A model generated the notes under the pieces. That model made no database searches. It was not told the origin of the DNA and saw only the letters and a list, made by a program, of their open reading frames with translations. The translations under genes were made by a program, and so were the position numbers. Positions 28,124-36,989 of a stretch of 64,000 bases of DNA are shown one piece after another. How positions within the stretch are numbered: the stretch's first letter is position 1; each line of letters opens with the position of its first letter. Source of the stretch: Haloterrigena sp. KLK7 (lineage in GTDB: Archaea; Halobacteriota; Halobacteria; Halobacteriales; Natrialbaceae); contig NZ_CP149787.1 of assembly GCF_037914945.1 (NCBI RefSeq), positions 2,542,001 to 2,606,000 of the forward strand, written 5' to 3'.

Positions 28124-28578
28124 AATTCGTCGCAGTAACGTCCTGTCCGACGGGTATCGCACACAGCCAGATGGCGGCCGAAAACTTGGAACAGACCGCG
28201 ACCGATCTCGGCCACGAGATCGACGTCGAGGTCCAGGGCGCCATGGGCCAGGAGAACGAGCTCTCGAGCGACGCGATCGCCGAGGCGGACGCGGTGATCA
28301 TCGCCGCGGACACGTCGGTGAACCGGGACCGCTTCGAGGGCAAACCCCTCGTCAAGGCGCCGGTGAAAGACGCCGTCAACGACGTCGAGAGCCTCATCGA
28401 GCGAGCGATCGCGGAAGCCGACGGCGGGAGTGCGGCCTCGACCGCCGAATCGACCCAGCCGACGGCGTCGACCGACGCGAGCGATTCCGGCGCCGAGTCG
28501 ACCGAGTCCGGGACCCCCCGTCGCGGCGGCGATCCCTCGAAGGGACTGTTCGCCAGACTCAAGCGACTCCTCTCCTGA
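28120..28578 (+). CDS. ptfB: Fructose PTS EIIB component
   Basis: EIIB transfers phosphate to incoming fructose, giving fructose-1-phosphate. The phospho-accepting Cys9 sits in VAVTSCPTGIAHSQMAAE, the fructose EIIB signature. The domain ends near residue 100, after which a Ser/Thr/Ala-rich linker leads to a short basic amphipathic end, GLFARLKRLLS, that could dock to the membrane or to PtfC. ATGA overlap with ptsI. Confidence 0.9.
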   Translation: MKFVAVTSCPTGIAHSQMAAENLEQTATDLGHEIDVEVQGAMGQENELSSDAIAEADAVIIAADTSVNRDRFEGKPLVKAPVKDAVNDVESLIERAIAEADGGSAASTAESTQPTASTDASDSGAESTESGTPRRGGDPSKGLFARLKRLLS

Positions 28579-28685
28579 GCGGGGCCGAGCTGTCGGTCAG
28601 TCGCCGTCGTTCGTTTCGACGATCCGCCGCGGGGACGGCTTCTGCAACACCGACACCTATCACACTCGCCGTGATATCCCGGCTC

Positions 28686-29771
28686 ATGCCTCGAGACGAC
28701 ACCCTCACCGGTATCGAATCGCACGTCGCCGACACCGACCGCCTCGAGACCCACTACCTCGAGACGGCGACCCCGAACGGGGTCGCCGAGGCCGACGGAA
28801 CCGTCGTCTTCATCCACGGGAACGTCTCCTCGTCGCGGTTCTTCGAGGACGTGATGACGGACCTACCGTCCGGATATCACGCCATCGCACCGGATCTGCG
28901 GGGGTACGGCGATTCGGAGGCGAAAGGGGTCGATGCGACTAACGGCCTCGGAGACTTCGAGGGGGACCTCCGCGCGCTGTTTTCGGAACTCGACCTCGCC
29001 GACCCCCTGACGCTGGTCGGCTGGTCGAACGGCGGCGGCGTCGCGATGCGATACGCGATCGATAACCCCGACGCGGTCGCGAACCTCGTCCTGGTCAACC
29101 CGCTCTCGCCGTACGGCTTCGGCGGGACGAGAGACGAGGAGGGAACGCCGTGTTTCGACGACTACGCCGGCTCCGGCGGCGGGCTGGGCAACGAGGAGTT
29201 CGTCGCCGGACTCGCCGAACGGGACCGCGGCGAGGAGGGACAGTCCTCGCCGCGGAAGGTCCTGCGGACGTTCTACGTCGATCCGAGCTACGTCTTCGAC
29301 GAGGAGCGCGAGGAGTCGTATCTGACGGGGATGCTCGATACCGTCACCGGCGACGAGAACTACCCCGGCGACGCGACCGAGAGCGAGAACTGGCCCGGCG
29401 TCGCGCCCGGCGAGAACGGCGTGAACAACGCCATTTCGCCGAAGTACTGCTCACTCGAGGAGATCACCGACATCGATCCGGAGGAGAAACCGCCCGTCCT
29501 GTGGATCCGCGGCGACTCGGACCAGATCGTCTCCAACGAGTCCGTCTTCGACGTCGGGACGCTCGGCCGAATGGGGCAGATTCCCGACTGGCCCGGCGAG
29601 GACGTCTTCCCGCCCCAGCCGATGGTCGACCAGACCCGCGCCGTCCTCGAGGACTACGCCGATTCGGGCGGCGAGTTCGAGGAGGTCGTCTTCGGGAACA
29701 CCGGGCACGCGCCCCACGTCGAAGTGCCCGGGGACTTCCGCGACGAACTCGAGGGCGTTCTGGAGGGGTAA
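28686..29771 (+). CDS. Alpha/beta hydrolase
   Basis: The protein has the nucleophile elbow LVGWSNGGG (Ser), the oxyanion segment VFIHGNVSSSRFF, a likely acid in WIRGDSDQIVSN and the catalytic His in GNTGHAPHVEVPGD. A cap domain of about 120 residues lies between Ser and Asp. It is a soluble enzyme of the haloalkane dehalogenase/esterase-like group with unknown substrate. The ATG 28686 (MPRDDTLTG) fits better than 28671. The 3' end is 24 nt from a convergent gene. Confidence 0.85.
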   Translation: MPRDDTLTGIESHVADTDRLETHYLETATPNGVAEADGTVVFIHGNVSSSRFFEDVMTDLPSGYHAIAPDLRGYGDSEAKGVDATNGLGDFEGDLRALFSELDLADPLTLVGWSNGGGVAMRYAIDNPDAVANLVLVNPLSPYGFGGTRDEEGTPCFDDYAGSGGGLGNEEFVAGLAERDRGEEGQSSPRKVLRTFYVDPSYVFDEEREESYLTGMLDTVTGDENYPGDATESENWPGVAPGENGVNNAISPKYCSLEEITDIDPEEKPPVLWIRGDSDQIVSNESVFDVGTLGRMGQIPDWPGEDVFPPQPMVDQTRAVLEDYADSGGEFEEVVFGNTGHAPHVEVPGDFRDELEGVLEG

Positions 29772-29795
29772 CGGCGGGGAGTCGAGCGGATCCGT

Positions 29796-30650
29796 CTAGG
29801 CTTCCGCCTCCGCTTCCACTCCGTCGGCTTCCGCTTCGTCCGCTTCCGCCTCGTCGCGTTCGCTGCGCATCGTCCGGAGCGTCGAGAGGCCGCGTTTTCG
29901 GGTGACCCCCTTCGAGAGGCGGACGCCGTCGAAGGTCCCCGCCCAGGATTCCTCGCTCACGCCGAGATGGTCCATGTAGTAGGCGAAGGCGCCGAGCCAC
30001 GCCAGGACGGCCGAGAGGACGAGAAACGAGAGCACCGAGACGACCGTCGACGGGCCGACGGCGCCGGCGGTGATCCCGGCGGTAACGTAGACGAGCGCGG
30101 CGATCACCATGAGAACGGTGATCGTCGCGAACATGTCGTTGACGGCCGTCACTCGCGCGTTGTACTCGATCCAGCGGCCGTAGCTGCGGAGCAGGCGCTC
30201 CTCGAACGGCGCCGTCTCGGCTCGCGCCTCGGGGGCGACTCGAGCCGACGCGAGCCCGACCTCGACGGCGTCGGTGTCGATACCGCCCCGGAGGTTCGAC
30301 GCGGTATAGGTCACCCCGGCGAGCCCCGTCGAGACCAGCAGGAGCACCCCGCCCGCGATCGTAAAGAGGTTCACGAAGGCCATGACGTGGATATCGGTCT
30401 GGAAGACGATCGAGCCGCCGGTGACGACGAGCCCGATCAACAGGAGGTTCGCCTTCAGGATCTCGATGGCCTTGGCGTCGATCTCCTGGAAGCGCTCGAC
30501 CTGATAGTCGAAGGTCCGCTGGAGCTCCTCGCGGGCCACGGCGACCGTCTCCGCGTCCAGTTCCCCACCGTCGCGATTCGCATCGGTCGTCGGAACGCCG
30601 ATCGCTCCCTCGGGCTCGTCCGATCCGTCCGTCCCCTCCCGACCGCTCAT
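29796..30650 (-). CDS. Four-helix haloarchaeal membrane protein, PycTM-like layout
   Basis: After a polar start, a helix RTFDYQVERFQEIDAKAIEI leads into two membrane segments (LLLIGLVVTGGSIVF and LFTIAGGVLLLVSTGLAGV). After a cytoplasmic stretch come two more (ATITVLMVIAALVYVTAGI and VVSVLSFLVLSAVLAWLGAF). The tail is an EA-rich acidic repeat. The xDxKAxxIL helix followed by 2+2 membrane segments resembles the transmembrane effector family of Pycsar defence, but no nucleotide cyclase is adjacent, so this is only a fold suggestion. The TATA box TATTTAG at 30680-30674 is 27 nt from ATG 30650, which fixes this start. Confidence 0.7.
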   Translation of the reverse strand: MSGREGTDGSDEPEGAIGVPTTDANRDGGELDAETVAVAREELQRTFDYQVERFQEIDAKAIEILKANLLLIGLVVTGGSIVFQTDIHVMAFVNLFTIAGGVLLLVSTGLAGVTYTASNLRGGIDTDAVEVGLASARVAPEARAETAPFEERLLRSYGRWIEYNARVTAVNDMFATITVLMVIAALVYVTAGITAGAVGPSTVVSVLSFLVLSAVLAWLGAFAYYMDHLGVSEESWAGTFDGVRLSKGVTRKRGLSTLRTMRSERDEAEADEAEADGVEAEAEA

Positions 30651-30673
30651 GGGACAGGGCATCCACCGGAACC

Positions 30674-30680
30674 CTAAATA
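30674..30680 (-). promoter_or_regulatory. TATA box for the four-helix membrane protein
   Basis: On the minus strand TATTTAG is centred 27 nt from the ATG at 30650, as in leaderless haloarchaeal genes. An ATG at 30662 would lie upstream of the expected transcript start. Confidence 0.6.
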
Positions 30681-31325
30681 GTCACGCGTTCCCGCTCGGT
30701 TCGTCTCGCACTCCCGCGATTCGTTCCGTCGGGCTCGAGAACGCAGTCAGACCGACGCGTTCTGACCGCGCTCGTCGACTCCAGCAGCGGCTAGGAAATT
30801 ATGCTAAGTCGCGTATGTGTAGACAATACTAACGGATTACTATCATAAATGGGTGCCAGTATTCGATACCTCGAAGAACCTCTTGTGATTCCATTCACGC
30901 TCGAGCGCTCTGACCGATCCGTACCCGAATTGTGCGACGGAAAGCGGTTTGACGGCCGCAACGATGGCATAGCGGAACGGATAGATCTTCGGAACTCAGT
31001 CGCGATCGGTCGGTTCTGTTCGACTTGCTCGTCGTCGATTGAAACCGGAATAGAGGGGCTGGGGCGCCAGGTAAGGGCGTTCCGTCCGTTTTCGATTGCG
31101 GGGAGCTGAGAGTTTAGCCGCGACTGACGATCCCAGCGCTCGGCGAACCAGCGTCGAGTAATCTGAATAGATCGTATCGTATTCGAATGATAGTATAGGA
31201 TCTATCATATCGTGCACTATTTGTCACTCAATCGGCCGATGCGTGATCGCGATGTGAACGCGAGCGACGCCACCGAAGACCGGAGAACGGACCGCGGTCG
31301 ACCGTCGACCTCGCTGATTCCGGAA
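30681..31325. other. Mostly gene-free spacer with lower GC
   Basis: This spacer precedes the membrane protein gene and follows the MFS gene. It holds the possible coding remnant at 30843-30995 and a 7-bp inverted repeat, ATGATAG (31187-31193) with CTATCAT (31202-31208), which could be an operator or terminator. I see no complete gene. Confidence 0.4.
30843..30995 (-). pseudogene. Possible 3' gene remnant (ends EVSNTGTHL)
   Basis: On the minus strand a 50-codon open stretch without a start codon encodes IYPFRYAIVAAVKPLSVAQF, then GYGSVRALEREWNHKRFFEV and SNTGTHL before a stop. The composition looks like real protein, with about two thirds G/C at third positions. In the same frame a TGA at 30996-30998 joins it to a further open stretch up to 31217. 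It may be the end of a decayed gene. I do not recognise the family. Confidence 0.3.
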
Positions 31326-32552
31326 TCAGTCGTTCGGCTGCGTCGCGGACGGCGCGTCCGGCGTCGCGCGCCGTCGCAACGCGACGAAAGCGAACAGGGC
31401 CATCAGCGCGAACCCGAGGACGCCGATCGCCAGCAGCGCCTGTCCGGTTCCCAGCCGCGAGATCAGCGGCTCGGCCGCGATCGGCGAGACGAACATACCG
31501 AGGAACTGCGTCGTCGTGACGCCGCTGAGGGCCCGTCCGCGGTACCGTTCGGTGACCCGCGCCGCCACCCAGTAGTTTATCGTCGGCGTGAGCAGTATGA
31601 GCCCGGCGCCCGCGATGACGATCCCGACGACGATGATCCAGTAACTCTCGGTCACGCTGGCGACGACGAACCCGATCCCGGCTGCGGCGAAGATACCGGC
31701 GATGATCCCGATGGGACTGAACCGCTCGCGGAGGCGATCGAAGTTCAGCGACACGAGGCCGGCGACGACCGAGACGATCGCGATCGCGATCCCGGTCATC
31801 GTGCCGCCGACCGACGTCACGGTCTGCAGGTAGAACGGGATCTCGACGTTGATCTGGTTGTATCCGATCATGCCGATGAACATTGTCAGGTAGACCCCGG
31901 TCAGGAACGCGAGCGGCAGTTCGGCGAGAATCTCCCGCAGTTCGGCGACCGACGGCAGCGAGGAATCGCTCGCGGTGTCGACCTCCGGTTCGTCGACGAA
32001 GCGGACGACGAGCGGAAGCATGAGGAGCGCGACGAGGTACGTGAGAAAGACGATCCGCCAGTTGAAGTCGGCCAGAACCCCGCCGGCGACCATGGCGACT
32101 GCGGCGCCGAACGGCATCATGGCTCCCTGCCAGCCCATCACGGTCTCCCGACGCTTGCCCGAGAAGTAGTCCGCGATGAGCGTCGTGACGCTGACCATGA
32201 TCCCGGCGACGGCGATACCGAGGAAGACCCGGGTCCCGAGGATCAGGTACAGCGAATCGAGGAAGTAGGCCGAACTGGGCCCGATTCCGTAGATGATCAT
32301 CGAGACGATCAGAACGCGCTTTCGCCCGTAGCGGTCGACGAGCACGCCGATGATCGGCGCGAAGATGGCGATGATCAGCCCGGTCAGCGTACTGACGAGC
32401 TGGGCGAGGACGCCGGCGTTAGACACCGACGAGAACGCCGCTTCGATCGCCGGTAACACCGGATTGACGATGCCACCGGAGAGCGCGGGCAACGTCGCCG
32501 CCAACAGGAGCGTCGCGATCGTCGCCCACGGCGTCGCATCTCGGTTCGTCAT
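31326..32552 (-). CDS. Major facilitator superfamily transporter
   Basis: This 408-residue protein has 12 hydrophobic helices. The loop 2-3 signature appears as GVLVDRYGRKRVLI, and a matching half-repeat, FDRLRERFSPIGIIAG, lies in the second half. A central cytoplasmic loop (VDEPEVDTASDSSLPSV) divides the halves. It resembles drug/sugar exporters of the MFS. Position near GH3 genes suggests a carbohydrate link, but the substrate is unknown. The upstream region contains tandem hexamers ATTAAC (32742-32753). Confidence 0.88.
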   Translation of the reverse strand: MTNRDATPWATIATLLLAATLPALSGGIVNPVLPAIEAAFSSVSNAGVLAQLVSTLTGLIIAIFAPIIGVLVDRYGRKRVLIVSMIIYGIGPSSAYFLDSLYLILGTRVFLGIAVAGIMVSVTTLIADYFSGKRRETVMGWQGAMMPFGAAVAMVAGGVLADFNWRIVFLTYLVALLMLPLVVRFVDEPEVDTASDSSLPSVAELREILAELPLAFLTGVYLTMFIGMIGYNQINVEIPFYLQTVTSVGGTMTGIAIAIVSVVAGLVSLNFDRLRERFSPIGIIAGIFAAAGIGFVVASVTESYWIIVVGIVIAGAGLILLTPTINYWVAARVTERYRGRALSGVTTTQFLGMFVSPIAAEPLISRLGTGQALLAIGVLGFALMALFAFVALRRRATPDAPSATQPND

Positions 32553-32741
32553 GACCGCATCACTCCGTCAGGTAGCGTCCAGCCGATCGATTGCGCGTCA
32601 GGTCGTTCCGAGTCGCTCCGACGGCGAACCGGTCGTCCGTTTGAACAGCTATTCGATCCGATAGCAATCGCTTCAGTAGTCGTATCTGACATTGTTGGAT
32701 CCCCCGTGTGCCTGGTACTCTATCCCAGCGTGTAGAAAACA

Positions 32742-32753
32742 ATTAACATTAAC
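32742..32753. repeat. Tandem ATTAAC hexamers
   Basis: Two abutting ATTAAC copies lie in an AT-rich patch between the MFS start and the universal stress gene end. They may mark a regulator or promoter element; no further support. Confidence 0.25.
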
Positions 32754-32839
32754 TATAGTAAAGCATTACGGTTGCGGAGAACCGATCCGTTAGCTGCGTG
32801 TCCCAGGCAGTGCCGTTCGATCCGTCCGTGCGCAGCCCC

Positions 32840-33355
32840 TCAGTCGTCGCGAACGAACGTGACCGGACACGGCGCCGAGAGCAAGACGTCCTGCGCGACG
32901 CTCCCGAAGACGACTTTGTCCGTCGGCGACCGGTGTCGGCCGCCGATAACGATCCGGCCGGCGTCGATTTCGGTCGCGAGCGTGACGATCGTGTCTCCGG
33001 GCTCACCGACGACACCGCGTACCTCGGCCGTGACGCCGGCGTTCTCGAGACGATCGACGGCGGCCCGGACGGTTCGGTGTCGGGCGACGACATCGTCGAC
33101 GTCGCCCTCCGCGTCGCCGATTTCGGAGCGATTCAGGACGTCGTCGTACTCGTCGTCCGAGAGTACGTACGGTCGGTGTCGTCCGGCGATCGGGAACGCG
33201 CTCTCCGAGGTCGGCGTCGCTTCCTCCGGAATCGCGTGTGCGACCGTCACGGTCGCATCGGCCGGTTCGGCGATCTCGATTGCGGCGGCCGTCAACTGTT
33301 CGATGCGGGCCTCGTCGCGATCACTGACCGCGAGGAGTATCCGTTCCAGTGGCAC
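32840..33355 (-). CDS. Universal stress protein (UspA family)
   Basis: This 171-residue single-domain Usp begins LERILLAVSDRDEARIEQL and ends in the nucleotide-binding pattern IVIGGRHRSPTDKVVFGSVA followed by CPVTFVRDD, equivalent to GxxGxxGSVxxxVL...PVxVV. The GRHR variation replaces the first Gly of the usual loop, so ATP binding is uncertain. It stands 136 nt from the 3' end of the next GH3 gene, on the same strand. Confidence 0.87.
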   Translation of the reverse strand: MPLERILLAVSDRDEARIEQLTAAAIEIAEPADATVTVAHAIPEEATPTSESAFPIAGRHRPYVLSDDEYDDVLNRSEIGDAEGDVDDVVARHRTVRAAVDRLENAGVTAEVRGVVGEPGDTIVTLATEIDAGRIVIGGRHRSPTDKVVFGSVAQDVLLSAPCPVTFVRDD

Positions 33356-33491
33356 GGACCGTCGTACTCAGTTCGACGGCAAAAGGGTACGCTTGGTCAC
33401 AAACGATGCCGCAGAGAGGGATGTCGGATCAGTGCGGACGTCGCGTCGCGGAGAGCGACGCCGAACTGTGGCCGGGAGTCGGGACTCGAGA

Positions 33492-35591
33492 CTACACGTC
33501 CACGTCGAACGTCGCCCGCACGTCCCGCGAGGAACGGCCGACGAGAACGGTGTTCGTTCCCTCCGCGACCGTCCAGCCGTCGCTCTCGTCGTAGTACGCG
33601 AAGTCGTCGCGCTCGACCGAGACGCGGACCGTCGTCTCCTCGTCGGCCTCGAGCGAGACCGTCTCGAAGCCGACGAGCTCGCGCTCGGGCGTCGGAACCG
33701 GTGCGGCCGATCTGTCGGCGTACACCTGAACGACCTCCGTGCCGGCTCGCTCGCTCGTATTGCGGAGGTCGACGGCGACCTCGAATCCGTCGGCGGTCTC
33801 GCTGAGAGTCGCGTCGTCGTACTCGACGGACGCGTACGACAGGCCGTGTCCGAACGGGAACAGCGGGTCGACGTCGTGCTCGTCGAAGTAGCGGTAGCCG
33901 ACGAAGACGCCCTCGTCGTACCTGGCCACTCCGTCCACGCCGGGGAACGCTTCCGCCTCGGCCGTCGGGTAGTCCGCGGGCGAGCGACCGAACGTGACCG
34001 GGAGCCGACCGCCCGGATCGGCGTCGCCGTACAGGACGGCCGCCAGCGCCTCGCCGTCGGCCTGACCCGGATACCAGGTCTCGAGGACGGCGTCGACCGA
34101 CTCGAGCCACGGCATCTCCACGGGACCGCTGGTTCGGAGGACGACGACGGTCCGGTCGGCGACGTCGGCGACGGCCGAGACGAGTTCGTTCTGGTCGCCG
34201 GGGAGTTCGATGTGCTCGCGGTCTTTGAACTCCGTGGCGTCGTCCTGGGCGACGATCACCGCGCAATCGGCGTCGTCGGCGGCCGCCACCGCGTCGTCGA
34301 TGCTCGCGCTCGCGTCCGCGCCGTCGTCGCTCTGCCCGTCCCCGTCGTCGAAGAACGACGATTCGACGATCGGGGGCACGCCGCGTTCGAACGCGAGGTC
34401 GGCCGCTCGCTCGGCCAGCCCCTCGCGCGGACTGGTCTCGGTGATCGGCGTCACCTCCGAGGAGCCGCCGCCGCCCAGCTTGGCGGCGTCGGCGTTGGGA
34501 CCGATCAGCGCGATCGAGTCGGACTCCTCGAGGGGCAACGCGCCGTCGTTGGTCAACATAACGGTCCCCTCGACCGCGATGTCGCGGGCCAGACGGCGAT
34601 GTTCCGGCGTGTCGAGTTCGCCTTCGCGCGCGTCGTCGTCGAAGCGTCCGACCGACTCCATCAGCTTCAGGAGGCGCTCGATCTTCTCGTCGAGAACCGC
34701 CTCGTCGACCTCGCCGGCCTCGACTGCCTCTCGGAGCGGCTCGCCGAAGTAGGCCGGCACGTCCGGGAGGGGCGGCAGTTCTCCGCCCTCGTCGTCGGGC
34801 GCGTCTATCTCGTCCGCGGTCTCGCCCGGCAGATACGCCTCGAGTTCGACGCCCGGCATCTCGATGTCGAGGCCGGCCAGCGCCGCGTCGACGGTGCTCC
34901 GGGTGCCCCACCAGTCGGAGACGACCGCGCCGTCGAACTCCCACTCGTCTTTCAGCACGTCCGAGAGGAGTCGCTCGTGATCGCTCATGTGAACGCCGTT
35001 GACGCGATTGTACGCGGTCATCAGCGACGAGACGTCGGCCTCTTCGACCGCCGCCCGGAACGCCGGCAGGTAGATCTCGTGCAGCGCCCGCTCGCTCAGT
35101 TCGGCGCTCACCTCGTAGCGGTTCGTCTCCTGGTTGTTCGCGACGTAGTGTTTGACCATCGCCGCGACGCCCGCGGACTCGATTCCCTCGATGGTCCCGA
35201 CGCCCATCCGGGCAGTGAGTCGCGGATCTTCGCTGTAGTATTCGAAGTTCCGGCCGCCCTGCGGCGTCCGAACGATGTTGACTCCCGGACCGAGCACGAC
35301 GTCCTGATCGTGGGCGGCCGCTTCCCGACCGAGTGCGGTGCCGAACCGCCGGGCCAGGTCTGGGTTCCACGAGGACGCGAGTGCGATCGACGAGGGGAAC
35401 GCGGTCGCCGCTTCGCCCATCGCTCGCACGCCGAGGGGGCCGTCGACCATCGTCAGCGGCGGGATGCCGACCCGGTCGTTGCCGGGCACGTAGCCGGTCG
35501 CCTTCCCGTCCGGATCGAGCGATCCGTGGACGAGTTCGATCTTCTCTTCGAGCGTGAGCTCGTCGACGAGTGACGTACGCTGAGACTCCAT
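33492..35591 (-). CDS. GH3 beta-glycosidase, cytoplasmic
   Basis: This 699-residue GH3 enzyme hydrolyses terminal beta-glycosides. The barrel has GVRAMGEAATAFPSSIALAS, VKHYVANNQE (147-156) and the nucleophile Asp226 in EFDGAVVSDWWGTRS. The C-terminal alpha/beta sandwich and fibronectin-III-like domain (PFGHGLSYASVEY to the end) are complete. No signal peptide is present, so it acts inside the cell. ATG 35591 is preceded by GGAGGAG ten nt upstream. A TTATAAAT promoter element and the palindrome GAATCGATTC (35630-35639) lie further upstream. Confidence 0.92.
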   Translation of the reverse strand: MESQRTSLVDELTLEEKIELVHGSLDPDGKATGYVPGNDRVGIPPLTMVDGPLGVRAMGEAATAFPSSIALASSWNPDLARRFGTALGREAAAHDQDVVLGPGVNIVRTPQGGRNFEYYSEDPRLTARMGVGTIEGIESAGVAAMVKHYVANNQETNRYEVSAELSERALHEIYLPAFRAAVEEADVSSLMTAYNRVNGVHMSDHERLLSDVLKDEWEFDGAVVSDWWGTRSTVDAALAGLDIEMPGVELEAYLPGETADEIDAPDDEGGELPPLPDVPAYFGEPLREAVEAGEVDEAVLDEKIERLLKLMESVGRFDDDAREGELDTPEHRRLARDIAVEGTVMLTNDGALPLEESDSIALIGPNADAAKLGGGGSSEVTPITETSPREGLAERAADLAFERGVPPIVESSFFDDGDGQSDDGADASASIDDAVAAADDADCAVIVAQDDATEFKDREHIELPGDQNELVSAVADVADRTVVVLRTSGPVEMPWLESVDAVLETWYPGQADGEALAAVLYGDADPGGRLPVTFGRSPADYPTAEAEAFPGVDGVARYDEGVFVGYRYFDEHDVDPLFPFGHGLSYASVEYDDATLSETADGFEVAVDLRNTSERAGTEVVQVYADRSAAPVPTPERELVGFETVSLEADEETTVRVSVERDDFAYYDESDGWTVAEGTNTVLVGRSSRDVRATFDVDV

Positions 35592-35777
35592 TCCTATCGC
35601 TCCTCCGTGTGGTGCATACAGTACGTACGGAATCGATTCATGATTTATAATACTACGTCCTCCGGGAAATATCTCCCGTTCGCTCCGGGACGCGATCGCG
35701 GACACCGAAGCGACACCGTTCACGCGTTGTTCCCCGTGGACGCAACCTATTTGGATCGTCACGATAACACTGTATTG

Positions 35778-35855
35778 ATGGTACAACGAGCAGTACTCGA
35801 GTTCCGAGCGCGTTTCGGGCAGCGACGGGCCGACCGGAGAGGTGGGCGAGCGTGA
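35778..35855 (+). CDS. Possible 25-codon upstream ORF
   Basis: A short ORF (MVQRAVLEFRARFG...) begins at ATG 35778, about 28 nt after a TATTTGG TATA-like box (35748-35754). Its TGA overlaps the GTG start of the next gene (GTGA). It could be a leaderless upstream ORF that couples translation to that gene, or chance. Confidence 0.25.
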   Translation: MVQRAVLEFRARFGQRRADRRGGRA

Positions 35856-36214
35856 CTGACGACGATCCCGACCGATCGACCCCGGACGACGGTTCCGAGT
35901 CGACCGACGCGGAGTACGCGAAGTTCTGGGTGAACACGGAGGACGACGAGTACGAGCCCGTCGACGTCACCAACGTCAAAGAGGAGTGGGAGAACCTCAC
36001 GATCTATCTGCCCGAGGAACTCCGCGACGAGATCGAACTGGCCTTTCGGGAGACCAGCTACGAGTGCATGCGCGCCGAGAACTACGATCTCCAGAAACTG
36101 CGCGACTTCTATCCGCTGTTGATGGTGCTCGGACTCGAGAGTCTCGAAGGTATTGAAGGTACTGACATCACCGATATCCTCGCCTACAGCGCCGCCGAAT
36201 ACGAGTTCGAGTGA
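35852..36214 (+). CDS. Conserved acidic haloarchaeal protein
   Basis: This 120-residue protein starts with GTG. A disordered acidic N-terminus is followed by a conserved core with EEWENLTIYLPEELRDEIEL and LRDFYPLLMVLGLESLEGIE. The LTIYLPEELRDEI stretch recalls a strand-helix of ribbon-helix-helix or antitoxin proteins, but the rest does not match well. Function unknown. It is divergent from the GH3 gene at 35591, sharing a 190-nt promoter region. Confidence 0.7.
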   Translation: MTDDDPDRSTPDDGSESTDAEYAKFWVNTEDDEYEPVDVTNVKEEWENLTIYLPEELRDEIELAFRETSYECMRAENYDLQKLRDFYPLLMVLGLESLEGIEGTDITDILAYSAAEYEFE

Positions 36215-36296
36215 ACTCGAGCGGCTCCCGACGCGGCGTCGATCCCGGCCGTAGCGACACCGTCTCAGCTAGTCCCGCGATCCGCCACAGAGTCTT

Positions 36297-36330
36297 ACGA
36301 GCGTATGTTTGTAAATTACAGTACGCTCGT
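36297..36330. terminator. 9-bp inverted repeat after the 120-residue gene
   Basis: ACGAGCGTA (36297-36305) and TACGCTCGT (36322-36330) are exact complements around a 16-nt AT-rich loop. The position 80 nt after a stop codon suggests a terminator or an operator. Confidence 0.35.
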
Positions 36331-36989
36331 CGTCGATGGGACACCGAGACGGATCTGTGAGTACTGAACGAAATACTCTCAATACCGCGGTGGTCAGCCC
36401 GATCTCGCGGCGGACCGTCGTCGAGGCTGTCCGATTATTATCTGATATACGCTTATATCGGGAAAGATATGATATCTAAACGTTATTTACTAGCTTAGAT
36501 CCCAAAGCGGGGACAGATGGGAGTATACTCCGCAATAAGGAGATAATAGAAAGCACTCCCGTTTACTACCTGCGTATTTATATTTTCGATATAGAAGTGA
36601 AATAATAGTCTACTGGCGTCTGAACGATGATATATGCTCTTAGATCGGGTTTTAGTGGGCTCCATCAACTACAACTATTTGTATTCTGAGTATATCGATC
36701 TACTCTATCTTATCTTACTATTATTCACTGGGGTGGCACCGATGAAGCGCGGGTTCGCCACTTGCCCGTGGCTGGTGTCGGACCGACGACGTCGACGGGC
36801 CGGTATCGATCGCGATGAGTCAGCGGCGAGGGTGGTCCGCTCGGAACTGGCGAGACCGACCCTCCGCTTCGGGCTCATCGACGGACCGCGTCGGAGACTC
36901 TCGAGGACGCGCGACACTGCGTATCGTTCCACTGCGCCGGTAACGCGTGCCAACAACTGTTAATAGGCGACTCACGAACGTGCGCTCGA
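36331..36989. other. AT-rich island without clear genes
   Basis: From 36421 to 36720 I count 112 G/C in 300 nt (about 37%), far below the rest of the window. It contains a small palindrome GATATA-CGCT-TATATC (36444-36459) and several TATA-like runs. One 109-codon ORF (36634-36963) starts in it but reads into unrelated GC-rich sequence and is not convincing. The region could be a regulatory zone for the GH3 gene at 36990 or a remnant of foreign DNA. Confidence 0.5.

Noticed and set aside
30849-31109. 86-codon plus-strand ORF
   Set aside because: Composition is unlike neighbouring genes, and the minus strand reads more protein-like over the same bases.
32772-35573. 933-codon open frame on the plus strand
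   Set aside because: It runs opposite the universal stress and GH3 genes, both with clear motifs.
36634-36963. 109-codon ORF in the AT-rich island
   Set aside because: It passes from an AT-rich to a GC-rich stretch with abruptly different composition and has no family resemblance.
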